Origin: Bradyrhizobium erythrophlei
GTDB taxonomy: Bacteria; Pseudomonadota; Alphaproteobacteria; Rhizobiales; Xanthobacteraceae
Assembly (NCBI GenBank): GCA_900129675.1
Contig: FSRD01000002.1
Span: 1,116,001 to 1,180,000 of the forward strand
DNA length: 64,000 nt
Direction: 5' to 3'
In this document: piece by piece, positions 8,180 to 16,433 of the stretch
How the letters are laid out: the number at the start of each line of letters is the position of its first letter
Position numbering within the stretch: the stretch's first letter is position 1
Notes under the pieces: generated by a model
The model's database searches: none
Told to the model about the DNA's origin: nothing
The model's input: the letters and a program-made list of their open reading frames with translations, nothing else
Position numbers and translations under genes: made by a program

Positions 8180-8761
8180 TCACCTGAAAATATGCAGCGC
8201 CGCGTATTGCAACAGCATGATGGTCTTGGCGTCGACGATGCGGCCGTCGGCGATCATGGCGAGCGCCTGGTCGATCGGCAATTCCAGCACCGCGATATCC
8301 TCGCCTTCGTCTTTGAGCCCGCCGCCACTGCCGATCCGCATCGACGGATCATACTCTGCGACGAAGAAGTGCAGCTTCTCGGTCACCGAGCCCGGACTGG
8401 TGAAGGCCTCGAAGATCTTCTTGATATCGCCGAGCCGATAGCCGGTTTCCTCCTCCGCCTCGGCGCGGATCCTCACCTCGGGCGCTTCGCCGTCCAGCAC
8501 GCCGGCGGCGGCCTCGATCAGCAGATCGTCGTAGCCGTTGACATAGGCCGGGTAGCGGAACTGGCGCACCAGCACCACGGTGCGCTGAACGAGGTTATAG
8601 GGCAGTACGGTGGCGCAGTTGCCGCGGTCATAGGTTTCGCGGGCTTGCGTCTGCCACTCGCCATTGCCGCGGCGGTATTCGAACGTGGTCTTCTTCAGCA
8701 CATAATAATCGTCGGAGAGAACCTGCACGTTCTTGACCCGGACACGGTCGGAGATGGTCAT
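8180..8761 (-). CDS. nudK: Nudix hydrolase, NudK/ADP-ribose pyrophosphatase type
   Basis: This 193-residue protein resembles GDP-mannose or ADP-sugar pyrophosphatases: RQFRYPAYVNG, then EAAAGVLDGEAPEVRIRAEA and EEETGYRLGD, which form the Nudix box. The insertion typical of NudK/NudF (AFTSPGSVTEKLHFFVAEY) follows. The real start is the ATG at 8761 (MTISDRVRV). A longer frame reading into the GNAT gene is a shadow. It is convergent with the SRAP gene, with only 16 bp between the stops. Substrate preference is uncertain. Confidence 0.85.
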   Translation of the reverse strand: MTISDRVRVKNVQVLSDDYYVLKKTTFEYRRGNGEWQTQARETYDRGNCATVLPYNLVQRTVVLVRQFRYPAYVNGYDDLLIEAAAGVLDGEAPEVRIRAEAEEETGYRLGDIKKIFEAFTSPGSVTEKLHFFVAEYDPSMRIGSGGGLKDEGEDIAVLELPIDQALAMIADGRIVDAKTIMLLQYAALHIFR

Positions 8762-8784
8762 GCCTGCCTGCTCAGTCGCTGCAA

Positions 8785-9240
8785 CTATGGTGTTGGCTCC
8801 CGGCCGTCCAGCCATTTGGCGAAGGTCACGGTTTCCTGGTTGTAATAGCCGATCGACTGGTAGAACGCGTGGACATTGGTATTTTCCTTGCGAACCATCA
8901 GTTGAAGTTTGGCGATGCCGCGGGCACGAAGCCACTCTTCGGCGGCGTTCATGATGGCGCGGCCAAAGCCTGCATAGCGGCACTCCGGATCGACGGTGAC
9001 GTAATAGACCCAGCCGCGATGGCCGTCATGGCCGACCAGCACGGAGGCGACCAGCGCGCCGTCATGGCGGCCCAGCAGTACGGTCGAGTTGGTTCCCTTG
9101 CGCGCCAGCGCGATATCGCTTGCAGGATCGTTCCATGGCCGCGTCGAACCGCAACGCTGCCACAGCGCAATCACCGCGGGGATTTCGGCATCTTCGATCG
9201 CCGTGATGCTCAGGGCTTGAGCGGCCGCAGAATTATTCAC
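8785..9240 (-). CDS. GNAT-family N-acetyltransferase
   Basis: This 151-residue acetyltransferase starts with GTG at 9240 and overlaps the upstream FAD oxidase stop by 4 bp. The acetyl-CoA binding motif is visible as VDPECRYAGFGRAIMNAAEEWLRARG (R-x-x-G-x-G/A), preceded by the strand VYYVTV. It ends with FYQSIGYYNQETVTF, as in YpeA-like enzymes. The substrate is not predicted. Coupling to the oxidase suggests shared expression rather than shared function. Confidence 0.85.
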   Translation of the reverse strand: MNNSAAAQALSITAIEDAEIPAVIALWQRCGSTRPWNDPASDIALARKGTNSTVLLGRHDGALVASVLVGHDGHRGWVYYVTVDPECRYAGFGRAIMNAAEEWLRARGIAKLQLMVRKENTNVHAFYQSIGYYNQETVTFAKWLDGREPTP

Positions 9241-10679
9241 AGCACTTTTCCGGGGTTCATGATCCCGAGCGGATCGAGCATCGCCTTGATGCCGCGCATC
9301 AGTTCGATCGCAACCTTGTCCTTCACCTCGGGCAGCTCGTCGCGCTTGAGCACGCCGATGCCGTGCTCGGCGGAGATCGATCCGCCCATCCGCAGCACGA
9401 TTGCGAACACGACTTCGTTGACCTCGTGCCAGCGCGCCAGAAAATCGGCGGTGTTGCCGCCGACCGGCTGGCTGACATTGTAGTGGATATTGCCGTCGCC
9501 GAGATGGCCGAACGGCACCGGCCGCGAACCCGGGATCAACTTCACCACGGCCGCATTGGCCTCTTCGATGAAATCGGGCACGGCGGCGACCGGCACCGAG
9601 ATGTCGTGCTTGATCGAGCCGCCTTCCGGCTTCTGCGCGGCCGACATCTCGTCCCGCAGTTTCCAGAACGCCGCGCGCTGGGTCAAATTCGCCGCGATCA
9701 CGGCGTCATCGACGATGCCGTCTTCCATGCCTTTCGCCAGGATCGATTCCAGCGCATCGCGGGCGTCGTCGCGCGAGGACGACAATTCCATCAGCACATA
9801 CCAGGAGTGCTTGCTGGCGAGGGGATCGCGGATATCGATGCCGTGACGGATCGAGAAATCCACCGCGATGTCGGCCAGTAATTCGAAACTGGTGAGGCTG
9901 CTGGCGGCCTCGTTCTGCGCGATCGACAGCAGCTTGAGCGCCTGCGCCGGCGATTTCAGGCCGACATAGGCGGTCTCGATCGCGCGCGGCTTTGGAAACA
10001 GTTTTAGCGTCGCCGCGGTGATGATGCCGAGGGTGCCTTCGGCGCCGATAAAGAGATTGCGCAGATCGTAGCCGGTATTGTCCTTTTTCAGTTTCGACAA
10101 CCCGTTGAGAATACGCCCGTCTGCCAGCACCACTTCGAGCCCGAGTGCCATCTCGCGCGCCACGCCATAGGCCAGAGCGGCGGTGCCGCCGGCATTGGTG
10201 GAGAGATTGCCGCCGATGGTGCAGCTTCCTTCGGCGCCTAACGACAGCGGGAACAGCCGATCGACGTCGCGGGCGCGCTGCTGCGCGATCTGCAGCACCA
10301 CGCCGGCCTCGCAGGTCATGGTGTTGGAGGCGGCGTCGACCTCGCGGATTTTGTCCAGCCGCCGCATCGAGATCACGACCTCGCCATTATGCGGGGTCTG
10401 TCCGCCGACGAGCCCGGTGTTGCCGCCCTGCGGCACCAGCGCGATGCGGTGATCTGACGCCAGCTTGCAGATCGCGGAGACTTCCGCGGTCGAGCCCGGC
10501 CGCAAAACAAGCGGGGAGCGCCCGTGGAACAGATCGCGTTCCTCGGTGACGTAGGGCGCGATGTCGGCGGCCTCAGTGACCGCATATTTGTCGCCGACGA
10601 TGGCGCGGAATTTCGCGATCAGTTCGGGTGCAAGCGGCGGCACGGCGGCTTGAACGATATTCATTCGCTTTTCTTTCAT
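9237..10679 (-). CDS. FAD-linked 2-hydroxyacid oxidase/dehydrogenase (GlcD/D2HGDH type)
   Basis: This 480-residue flavoprotein has an N-terminal PCMH FAD-binding domain (PQGGNTGLVGGQTP at about 83-96, GAEGSCTIGGNLSTNAGG, IGAEGTLGIITAA) and a C-terminal oxidase domain with the metal and substrate region GHLGDGNIHYNV and SISAEHGIG. It would oxidise a D-2-hydroxyacid such as glycolate, D-lactate or D-2-hydroxyglutarate. There are no GlcE/GlcF partner genes nearby, which favours the stand-alone D-2-hydroxyglutarate/D-lactate dehydrogenase group. The start at 10679 overlaps Sua5 by 4 bp; an in-frame ATG at 10664 is equally possible. Confidence 0.88.
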   Translation of the reverse strand: MKEKRMNIVQAAVPPLAPELIAKFRAIVGDKYAVTEAADIAPYVTEERDLFHGRSPLVLRPGSTAEVSAICKLASDHRIALVPQGGNTGLVGGQTPHNGEVVISMRRLDKIREVDAASNTMTCEAGVVLQIAQQRARDVDRLFPLSLGAEGSCTIGGNLSTNAGGTAALAYGVAREMALGLEVVLADGRILNGLSKLKKDNTGYDLRNLFIGAEGTLGIITAATLKLFPKPRAIETAYVGLKSPAQALKLLSIAQNEAASSLTSFELLADIAVDFSIRHGIDIRDPLASKHSWYVLMELSSSRDDARDALESILAKGMEDGIVDDAVIAANLTQRAAFWKLRDEMSAAQKPEGGSIKHDISVPVAAVPDFIEEANAAVVKLIPGSRPVPFGHLGDGNIHYNVSQPVGGNTADFLARWHEVNEVVFAIVLRMGGSISAEHGIGVLKRDELPEVKDKVAIELMRGIKAMLDPLGIMNPGKVL

Positions 10680-11668
10680 TCCCGCCCCACGGCCGCGCGG
10701 CGCAACCGGTCGTTGATGGCCTCGCCCAATCCATCGTCCGGAATGGGCATCACCGCGATCGCCCGCGCGCCCCTGGTGTCGAGGGCGCGAAGATAGCCGA
10801 ACAGATTGGCTGCGGCCTCGGCGAGATCGCCGCGGGCGGACAGATTCATCACCGCGGACGCGGCGTCAATTCCCGAAACCGGATGGGAGCCAAACGCCAG
10901 CAGCGCCTCGCCGGGCTCGATTCGGTCAGCGCTGAGCCGCACCCTGGTGCGCGGCGCGTAATGCGACGCCAGCATGCCCGGCGCCAAAGGCTGCCCGCTG
11001 TCGCCGTCGGCATCCGCCGGCGGTTGAACCAGCGCGCGGCCGAGCACGCGCTCGATCTCGGCGCGCGGCAGGCCGCCGGGGCGCAGCAGCATCGGGGCCT
11101 CGAAACATCCGACAATGGTTGATTCGACGCCGACCGCGACCGCGCCGCCATCGACGATCAGGTCGATCCGGCCGTCGAGGTCGTTTTGCACATGGGCGGC
11201 CGTGGTTGGCGAGACGTGGCCCGACAGGTTCGCGGACGGCGCCACCACCGGGCGGCCGAACAGCCGCAGGATCTCCCGGGCCACCGGATGCGCCGGTATC
11301 CGGATCGCGACGGTGTCGAGGCCGGCGGTGGCGAGATCGGCCACCGCGCAATCGGCTGTTTTGGGCAAAACCAGCGTCAAAGGGCCGGGCCAGAACGCTT
11401 CCGCAAGCGCCAGCGCTTCGGCGTCAAAACGCCCGATTTGCCGCGCGGCGCCGAGGTCGCCGACATGGGCGATCAGGGGATTGAAGGCCGGCCGGCCTTT
11501 GGCCTGGTACAAACGGGCGATGGCGGCCGCATCGGTCGCGTCGGCGCCGAGGCCGTAGACGGTCTCGGTCGGGAACGCGACCAGGGCGCCATCGGCAAGC
11601 GCGCGCGCCGCGGCGGCGGTCGCGGCCGCGCCGGCAGGCAAAATCAGCGTTCTCAGGCCCACATTCAC
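10676..11668 (-). CDS. tsaC: threonylcarbamoyl-AMP synthase (Sua5/YwlC type)
   Basis: This 330-residue enzyme makes threonylcarbamoyl-adenylate for the t6A37 modification of tRNAs. It has the YrdC domain (LADGALVAFPTETVYGLGADAT, KGRPAFNPL, PSANLSGHVSPT) followed by a Sua5 C-terminal domain (LAPGMLASHYAPRTRV). No ATG lies near the domain start, so translation probably begins with GTG at 11668, or 11662. A longer open frame extends across the tRNA gene and is an artefact. It is followed by the FAD oxidase and GNAT genes in an overlapping operon. Confidence 0.9.
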   Translation of the reverse strand: MNVGLRTLILPAGAAATAAAARALADGALVAFPTETVYGLGADATDAAAIARLYQAKGRPAFNPLIAHVGDLGAARQIGRFDAEALALAEAFWPGPLTLVLPKTADCAVADLATAGLDTVAIRIPAHPVAREILRLFGRPVVAPSANLSGHVSPTTAAHVQNDLDGRIDLIVDGGAVAVGVESTIVGCFEAPMLLRPGGLPRAEIERVLGRALVQPPADADGDSGQPLAPGMLASHYAPRTRVRLSADRIEPGEALLAFGSHPVSGIDAASAVMNLSARGDLAEAAANLFGYLRALDTRGARAIAVMPIPDDGLGEAINDRLRRAAVGRE

Positions 11669-11737
11669 TGGGATTAACTTCCTTAATTCGGCGGCTTGCG
11701 GTCGCCGACACCCACGGCTATAAGCCGCGTTCTTAGT

Positions 11738-11814
11738 CGGAGTGTGGCTCAGCCCGGTAGAGCACTGCGTTCGGGACGCAGGGGTCGCAGGTTCGAATCC
11801 TGCCACTCCGACCA
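11738..11814 (+). tRNA. tRNA-Pro (anticodon CGG)
   Basis: A 77-nt cloverleaf: acceptor CGGAGTG pairs with CACTCCG, followed by discriminator A and an encoded CCA. The anticodon arm is CTGCG-TTCGGGA-CGCAG, with anticodon CGG at 11772-11774. The T arm contains GGTTCGAATCC. Its 3' end abuts a decayed integrase, suggesting that it served as an attachment site. Confidence 0.96.
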
Positions 11815-11822
11815 AGTAATCA

Positions 11823-12993
11823 TTAGGCTTTTTGCCTTCTTTCCCGAACGCTATCAAGGTCAACCACCGATTCAACCACCGAAACCCGGTGCTTGGTTGT
11901 AATGGCATTTGCGGCACCGTGCAGGAAGTCGGGATGATGGTGGCCGTAAGTGCCCAGCAACACCTCGGCAGACATGCCAAGAAAGCCCGCCGCCTCCCAC
12001 ACAGGCACGCCGCGCTGCATGAGCCAGGTCGCCGCCGTGTGGCGTAACGTGTGTGGCGTCACCTTGCCGGTCAGGCGTGCCAACCCCACCGCGCTCTTGA
12101 AGCCCTTCTTGACCGATGCGATGGGCTTGCCGTTGAATTCAACGAAGCATTCGGCAATCAATTTCAGCCGGGCCCAGCGGCGCATGTGGGCCAGCAGCCG
12201 GGTGGCACCGGTGCCGGCGTTTGGCGCTTTTTGGTGGCGCGCCTGCCGATTTGCTTGCGGTAAAAGATGCCGCGCTCAAGGTCGACAAACGAACGGCCTT
12301 GTTCCGGGTAAGGCGAGGCAGTCGCTATCGCGCTCGCCCGTGTGCCGGTGTAGATCCCAATCAGGATAAAGCGCGCGACGTGGCGCAGAGGCCACTTGGC
12401 CGTAAAGACCGGCCGGCCTTTTCCTTTGCCGGTGGATGGTCTGCTTTTCCCGGTATCGCCAACAATGCCAAATCAGAGCAGCCGCTTCAGAGCCACCGGT
12501 CGCAAGGCTCGCCTTTGGGTGGCAGGGACACTCGCACATTGCCGCGATGAAATCCTTGGTTGGCATGGTGGTTGATAGCGGCCCGAAACGTTTCCAGATC
12601 GCGCCGTGAGCCGCCTTTGTTGCCGCGGTGCCTGACGTACTCGCCGCATTCGTGCGGGTTCACAGCTGCCAGCATCTTGCCGCCCCAGAATTCGTTGAGG
12701 CGGCCAATGCGGGAGTTCAAATCATCGAATTCGTTGCCGGCCTCGCCGGCATCGGAGACGTAAATCGACAACACGTCGGCGCAGTCGATCTCCTCGATGT
12801 CGCGCCTGCGACGCGCGGGTTGGTACTTTTTGGCGATGTAGTCGCTTAGGGCCTGCTCGGCTTCTCTGGGCGGCTTTGTTTCAGCCGGGCTCGCAACGCA
12901 TCCTGTGGCGATATGCTTGCCGCCGTCCTTGATGATCCAGACAGCATTGGCGACGAGTTTTCGACCACGGTATCGCGGCTTACGCTTAAACAG
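11823..12993 (-). pseudogene. decayed phage-type tyrosine recombinase (integrase)
   Basis: Fragments of one integrase can be read in order on the minus strand. An N-terminal arm-binding and core-binding part (12993 to 12487) contains KPRYRGRKLVANAVW and DVLSIYVSD. A middle part in other frames follows (SEAAALIWHCWRYREKQTIHR, then FILIGIYTGTRASAIA with the first catalytic Arg). The C-terminal part (12185 to 11823) has HTLRHTAATW and GHHHPDF. At least three frameshifts, near 12490, 12400 and 12200, separate them, and the expected start codon reads CTG after an AGGAG site. The position 8 bp from the tRNA-Pro 3' end marks an old integrated element. Confidence 0.85.
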
Positions 12994-13162
12994 ACGAGCT
13001 CCTTTGCTTGGACGCGCATAGCTCCCTCATTCGTTTGATTTCATCGAGTGTGGTGAAGTCTTTCCCTGCGATGCGCTCAACGCGCAGCCGACCGCGCGCG
13101 GCTTCGCGCCGCAAGCCCGATGCTGTCATCGAACCGTCGGGGAAAGCCAACTTCGCGGCCAT
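12986..13162 (-). CDS. small excisionase-like / integrase-associated DNA-binding protein
   Basis: A 58-residue ORF starting at the ATG at 13162 and overlapping the integrase start. It reads MAAKLAFPDGSMTASGLRRE and later RVERIAGKDFTTLDEIKRMR. This layout, a winged-helix-like unit where a residue pattern is read out by a short recognition helix, occurs beside integrases in rhizobial islands, and I read it as excisionase-like. The open frame extends upstream to a stop without another ATG (PLRLS before Met1), so the N terminus may be truncated. No biochemical role is shown. Confidence 0.55.
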   Translation of the reverse strand: MAAKLAFPDGSMTASGLRREAARGRLRVERIAGKDFTTLDEIKRMRELCASKQRSSSV

Positions 13163-13427
13163 GGAAAGACGGAGAGGCGCGCCAGGGTCGAACTGACATC
13201 TGCCTTCAGGTTATTGAATAGGTTGATCCTTCTGTCTTTCGGCGACCCGTGCTCTCGGAATAATCGATCTCTACCGGCATCGCGTGCACCAACGTGAGTG
13301 CCGCACGACACGCCAAGCAATATCGCGGAAATTCTAGCAATCTGGATAACCTCTCAGCACGAAATTGGATAGCCGTACAGCCAAATGACGTGCTTTGATA
13401 CCCGCGGTTCGCATGAGCGAGGCTGCT

Positions 13428-15182
13428 ATGGCAAATGAGCGCATTCAAAGACGGCTAACCACTATCTTGGCTGCTGACGTCGTGGGCTATTCTGCGCTCA
13501 TGGAGCGAGCGGAGGAAGCTACTTACGCCGAGGTCGGGCGGCTCAAGCGCGAAGTAATCGAACCTCGCTTGGTTCAATACCACGGCCGCCTGATCAAAAC
13601 GACGGGTGACGGTATGCTCGCGGAATTTCCCAGTCCGATCGCGGCCGTGCGATGCGCGGTTGAGATTCAGGATCATCTCTCCTCAATGCCCGATGCGCTC
13701 GAATTGCGTATCGGGCTTAATCTGGGCGACGTGATCGTCCAGGAGGACGGCGACGTCTATGGCGAGGGCATCAACATGGCTGCCCGACTCGAGGGTATTG
13801 CCGACCCGGGCGGGATCTTGATCTCCAGCAAGGTCCACGGCGAGGTGGACGGCAAAGTCGACCTCAGCTTTGAGGATCGAGGGGAGCGCCAACTAAAGAA
13901 TATTTCCAAGCCAGTGCGCGCTTACGCCATACGAGCCCGGACCCATAGCTCGGCGTCTGTGGCGCCGGCGAACCGCGGCCAGCCGCTTCCCCTGCCCGAC
14001 AAACCTTCTATCGCCGTTCTGCCGTTCCAGAACATGAGTGGCGATCCCGAGCAGGAATATTTCGCTGACGGCATCGTCGAGGACATCATCACGGCCCTAT
14101 CTCGGTTCAAGTCCCTATTCGTTATCGCCCGCAACTCCTCATTTACGTACAAAGCCAGGCTCGTCGACACGAAACAGGTTGGTCGCGAACTTGGCGTTCG
14201 CTACGTTTTGGAGGGCAGCGTCAGGAAGGTCGCCGGTCGAGTCCGCATCACCGGTCAATTGATAGAAGCCTGCACAGGAGTCCACCTCTGGGCGGATAGA
14301 TTTGATGGAGAATTACGGGACATCTTTGACCTTCAGGACGATGTCACTTCGAGCGTTGTGGCGACAATTGCTCCCGCGATTGAACGGGCCGAGACCGCGC
14401 GCTCGAAACGCAAACCAACAGATCGTCTTGACAGCTACGATCTCTTTTTGCGTGGCATGGCAGTTTGCTATCGCGGGCGCACGGCGAGCAAGGCACTTGA
14501 ATTCTTTCACGAGGCAATCGAACTGGACGAGGAATTTGCACCAGCTTACGCGATGGTGGCCTACGTTGCTCTCGTGGAACAAGCTGTTAGCGGCTCGCCA
14601 CTTTCGAAACAAAGGCGTGAGCAAGCAGTAAGGTTTGCGGAACGAGCTGCACGACTCGGTCATGATGATGCATTCGTGTTAGCCCGCTCGGCCCATGTGC
14701 TCGCCTATCTTGGACGCAAATATGACAGAGCTGCGTTGCTGGTCGAACAAGCCGTCACCCTGAACACAAACTTCGCGACTGCTTGGCACAGCAGAGGCTG
14801 GGTCGCCGTCGTAAGCGATCTGCCTGAACGCGCTATCAAGAGCTTTCAGCAGATGACCCGTCTGAGCCCCTTGGATCCGTTGATTGTTGGCGCATTGTAT
14901 GGGAGCGCGTTCGCCTATTTTCTCGCTTCGCGATACGAAGAGGGACTGGAAGCAGCGACACGAGCGGTTCAAATGGCGGCGAATGTGCTCTCCCTGGCTG
15001 CTGTTGTTGTCAACGCAGTCTCGTTGGGACGCCGTGTCGAAGCAGCGGACGCGGCTGCTCATTTACTCAGGGTAGATCCAACTTTTCGCATTGGACATGT
15101 CGATTATATTTTCCCCGTGCGGTCTGTTGATTCGAGAACACGGATCGGGCGAGCATTGCGCGAGTCAGGCCTGCCGGAATGA
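13428..15182 (+). CDS. class III adenylate/guanylate cyclase with TolB-like and TPR region
   Basis: This 584-residue protein has three parts. Residues about 8-165 form a class III cyclase domain: ILAADVVGYSALM carries the first metal Asp, KTTGDGMLAEF the second, and GDVYGEGINMAARLE is also present. Residues about 195-330 form a FlgO/TolB N-like domain (SIAVLPFQNMSGDPEQEYFADG). The rest is TPR-like helical repeats. Such proteins are abundant in Bradyrhizobium and are presumed to make cAMP in response to an unknown signal. The ATG at 13428 was chosen for its GAGCGAGG site; ATGs at 13395 and 13413 are alternatives. No transmembrane helix is seen. Confidence 0.85.
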   Translation: MANERIQRRLTTILAADVVGYSALMERAEEATYAEVGRLKREVIEPRLVQYHGRLIKTTGDGMLAEFPSPIAAVRCAVEIQDHLSSMPDALELRIGLNLGDVIVQEDGDVYGEGINMAARLEGIADPGGILISSKVHGEVDGKVDLSFEDRGERQLKNISKPVRAYAIRARTHSSASVAPANRGQPLPLPDKPSIAVLPFQNMSGDPEQEYFADGIVEDIITALSRFKSLFVIARNSSFTYKARLVDTKQVGRELGVRYVLEGSVRKVAGRVRITGQLIEACTGVHLWADRFDGELRDIFDLQDDVTSSVVATIAPAIERAETARSKRKPTDRLDSYDLFLRGMAVCYRGRTASKALEFFHEAIELDEEFAPAYAMVAYVALVEQAVSGSPLSKQRREQAVRFAERAARLGHDDAFVLARSAHVLAYLGRKYDRAALLVEQAVTLNTNFATAWHSRGWVAVVSDLPERAIKSFQQMTRLSPLDPLIVGALYGSAFAYFLASRYEEGLEAATRAVQMAANVLSLAAVVVNAVSLGRRVEAADAAAHLLRVDPTFRIGHVDYIFPVRSVDSRTRIGRALRESGLPE

Positions 15183-15736
15183 AATTTCACCCCCAATGCA
15201 TTGTATTGGAGCTGGCATCCGGTGGCCTCGCGTTACAGGCGAAGCTCGCGAGAACGGACGTCTTACCTCGATTGTATTTGCTGCCGCTCGTTCAGACGCA
15301 TGAGTTTCTGTTTGGGCGATCAAGGCGGGGCGTCGAGTACCTGATCAAACCCTCGAAAGCACGAACTGGTTGCTGCCGTAGGGCTCGGAAGTTGCGCCGG
15401 CGCTCGCGTGAAGCCGCCAGTGCGGTGGTTATTGAGCCGGAGCGGCGGGTTAGTTCTTCGCATATCTAAGTGCTAATTTGTGGAAGTGGATCTGCATCGC
15501 AAATGCGATGCGAGCGGCGCGCAAGCTTGTGCTCGCCGCGAGCTATTGGAGGTTTGCTCCGAACCGGACCTCTCCGCGACTCAACGGGCATTTCGAATTT
15601 CTCGTCGGACCAGCTCTTTTGTATTTGGGCCCCAAATTCGAGCGTGCGACCGGCAACAAGCTCAGCAGGGTGGGCACTCTCGAAGATGACGCCGCGGAGT
15701 GTTTCCTCTTCTTCAAGCGAACGAGAGGCGGCCATG
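15183..15736. other. intergenic stretch, no convincing gene
   Basis: 554 bp between the cyclase gene and msrA. One minus-strand ORF of 89 codons (15466-15735, starting MAASRSLEEEETLRGVIFES) follows the msrA stop codon by 1 bp and could be a coupled small gene, but it has no recognisable domain and its C-terminal half is Arg/Pro-rich low complexity. I leave it as a possible gene only. No RNA gene is seen. Confidence 0.4.
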
Positions 15737-16252
15737 TCACGCCACAGGGGATCGGCGGGGCAATTTCCAGCCCGGACGGACGAAATGACAGGTGTAGCCG
15801 TTCGGATAGCGCTCTAGGTAGTCTTGGTGCTCGGGTTCCGCTTCCCAGAAGTCACCAGCGGGAGCGATTTCCGTCACAACCCTGCCCGGCCAAAGGCCAG
15901 AAGCATCGACGTCGGCGATCGTGTCCTCCGCGAGGCGACGCTGCTCATCGTTGATGTAGAAGATCGCAGAGCGGTAGCTCATGCCTACATCGTTACCTTG
16001 ACGATTGCGGGTCGTCGGGTCGTGTATCTGGAAAAAGAATTCCAGCAGATTTCGGAAACTGGTCTTGTCGGGATCGAACATGATCTCGATCGCTTCGGCG
16101 TGCGTGCCGTGATTCCGATAGGTGGCGTTCTTGACGTCGCCGCCCGAATAGCCCACCCGGGTGGACGCTACGCCAGGCAACCGCCGGATGAGTTGTTGCA
16201 TGCCCCAAAAGCAGCCGCCAGCCAAAATCGCGCGTTCAGTTCTCCCAGCCAT
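15737..16252 (-). CDS. msrA: peptide-methionine (S)-S-oxide reductase MsrA (copy 1)
   Basis: This 171-residue enzyme reduces the S-epimer of methionine sulfoxide in proteins. The active-site motif GGCFWGMQ with catalytic Cys is at residues 12-19; YSGGD, NHGTHAEAIEI and FFFQIHDPTTRNRQGNDVG follow. The ATG at 16252 (MAGRTERAIL) fits the paralogue at 39198-39710, to which it is about three quarters identical by eye. There is no signal peptide, so it is cytoplasmic. It lies 181 bp downstream of the DUF417 gene on the same strand, a pairing consistent with oxidative or chlorine-stress defence. Confidence 0.93.
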   Translation of the reverse strand: MAGRTERAILAGGCFWGMQQLIRRLPGVASTRVGYSGGDVKNATYRNHGTHAEAIEIMFDPDKTSFRNLLEFFFQIHDPTTRNRQGNDVGMSYRSAIFYINDEQRRLAEDTIADVDASGLWPGRVVTEIAPAGDFWEAEPEHQDYLERYPNGYTCHFVRPGWKLPRRSPVA

Positions 16253-16433
16253 CGTTACGTCTCCTCTCTTGAAAACAACTTGACGTGGTTCGTATCCCTC
16301 GCTCTTCGCGGCATTGTCGGTTCCTGCGTCACGGAATGCGTTATGCGACTGCGGCAAACGACCGTCGATGCCAATCCGAATGTAAGCGCCGCTGTGCTGA
16401 CGATGCGCAGGTTGGCAGCTTTCGCGCTTCAGC

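Noticed and set aside
15466..15735. Minus-strand ORF of 89 codons behind msrA
   Set aside because: Its position is suggestive, but there is no motif and the second half is low-complexity. It is noted only within the intergenic entry.
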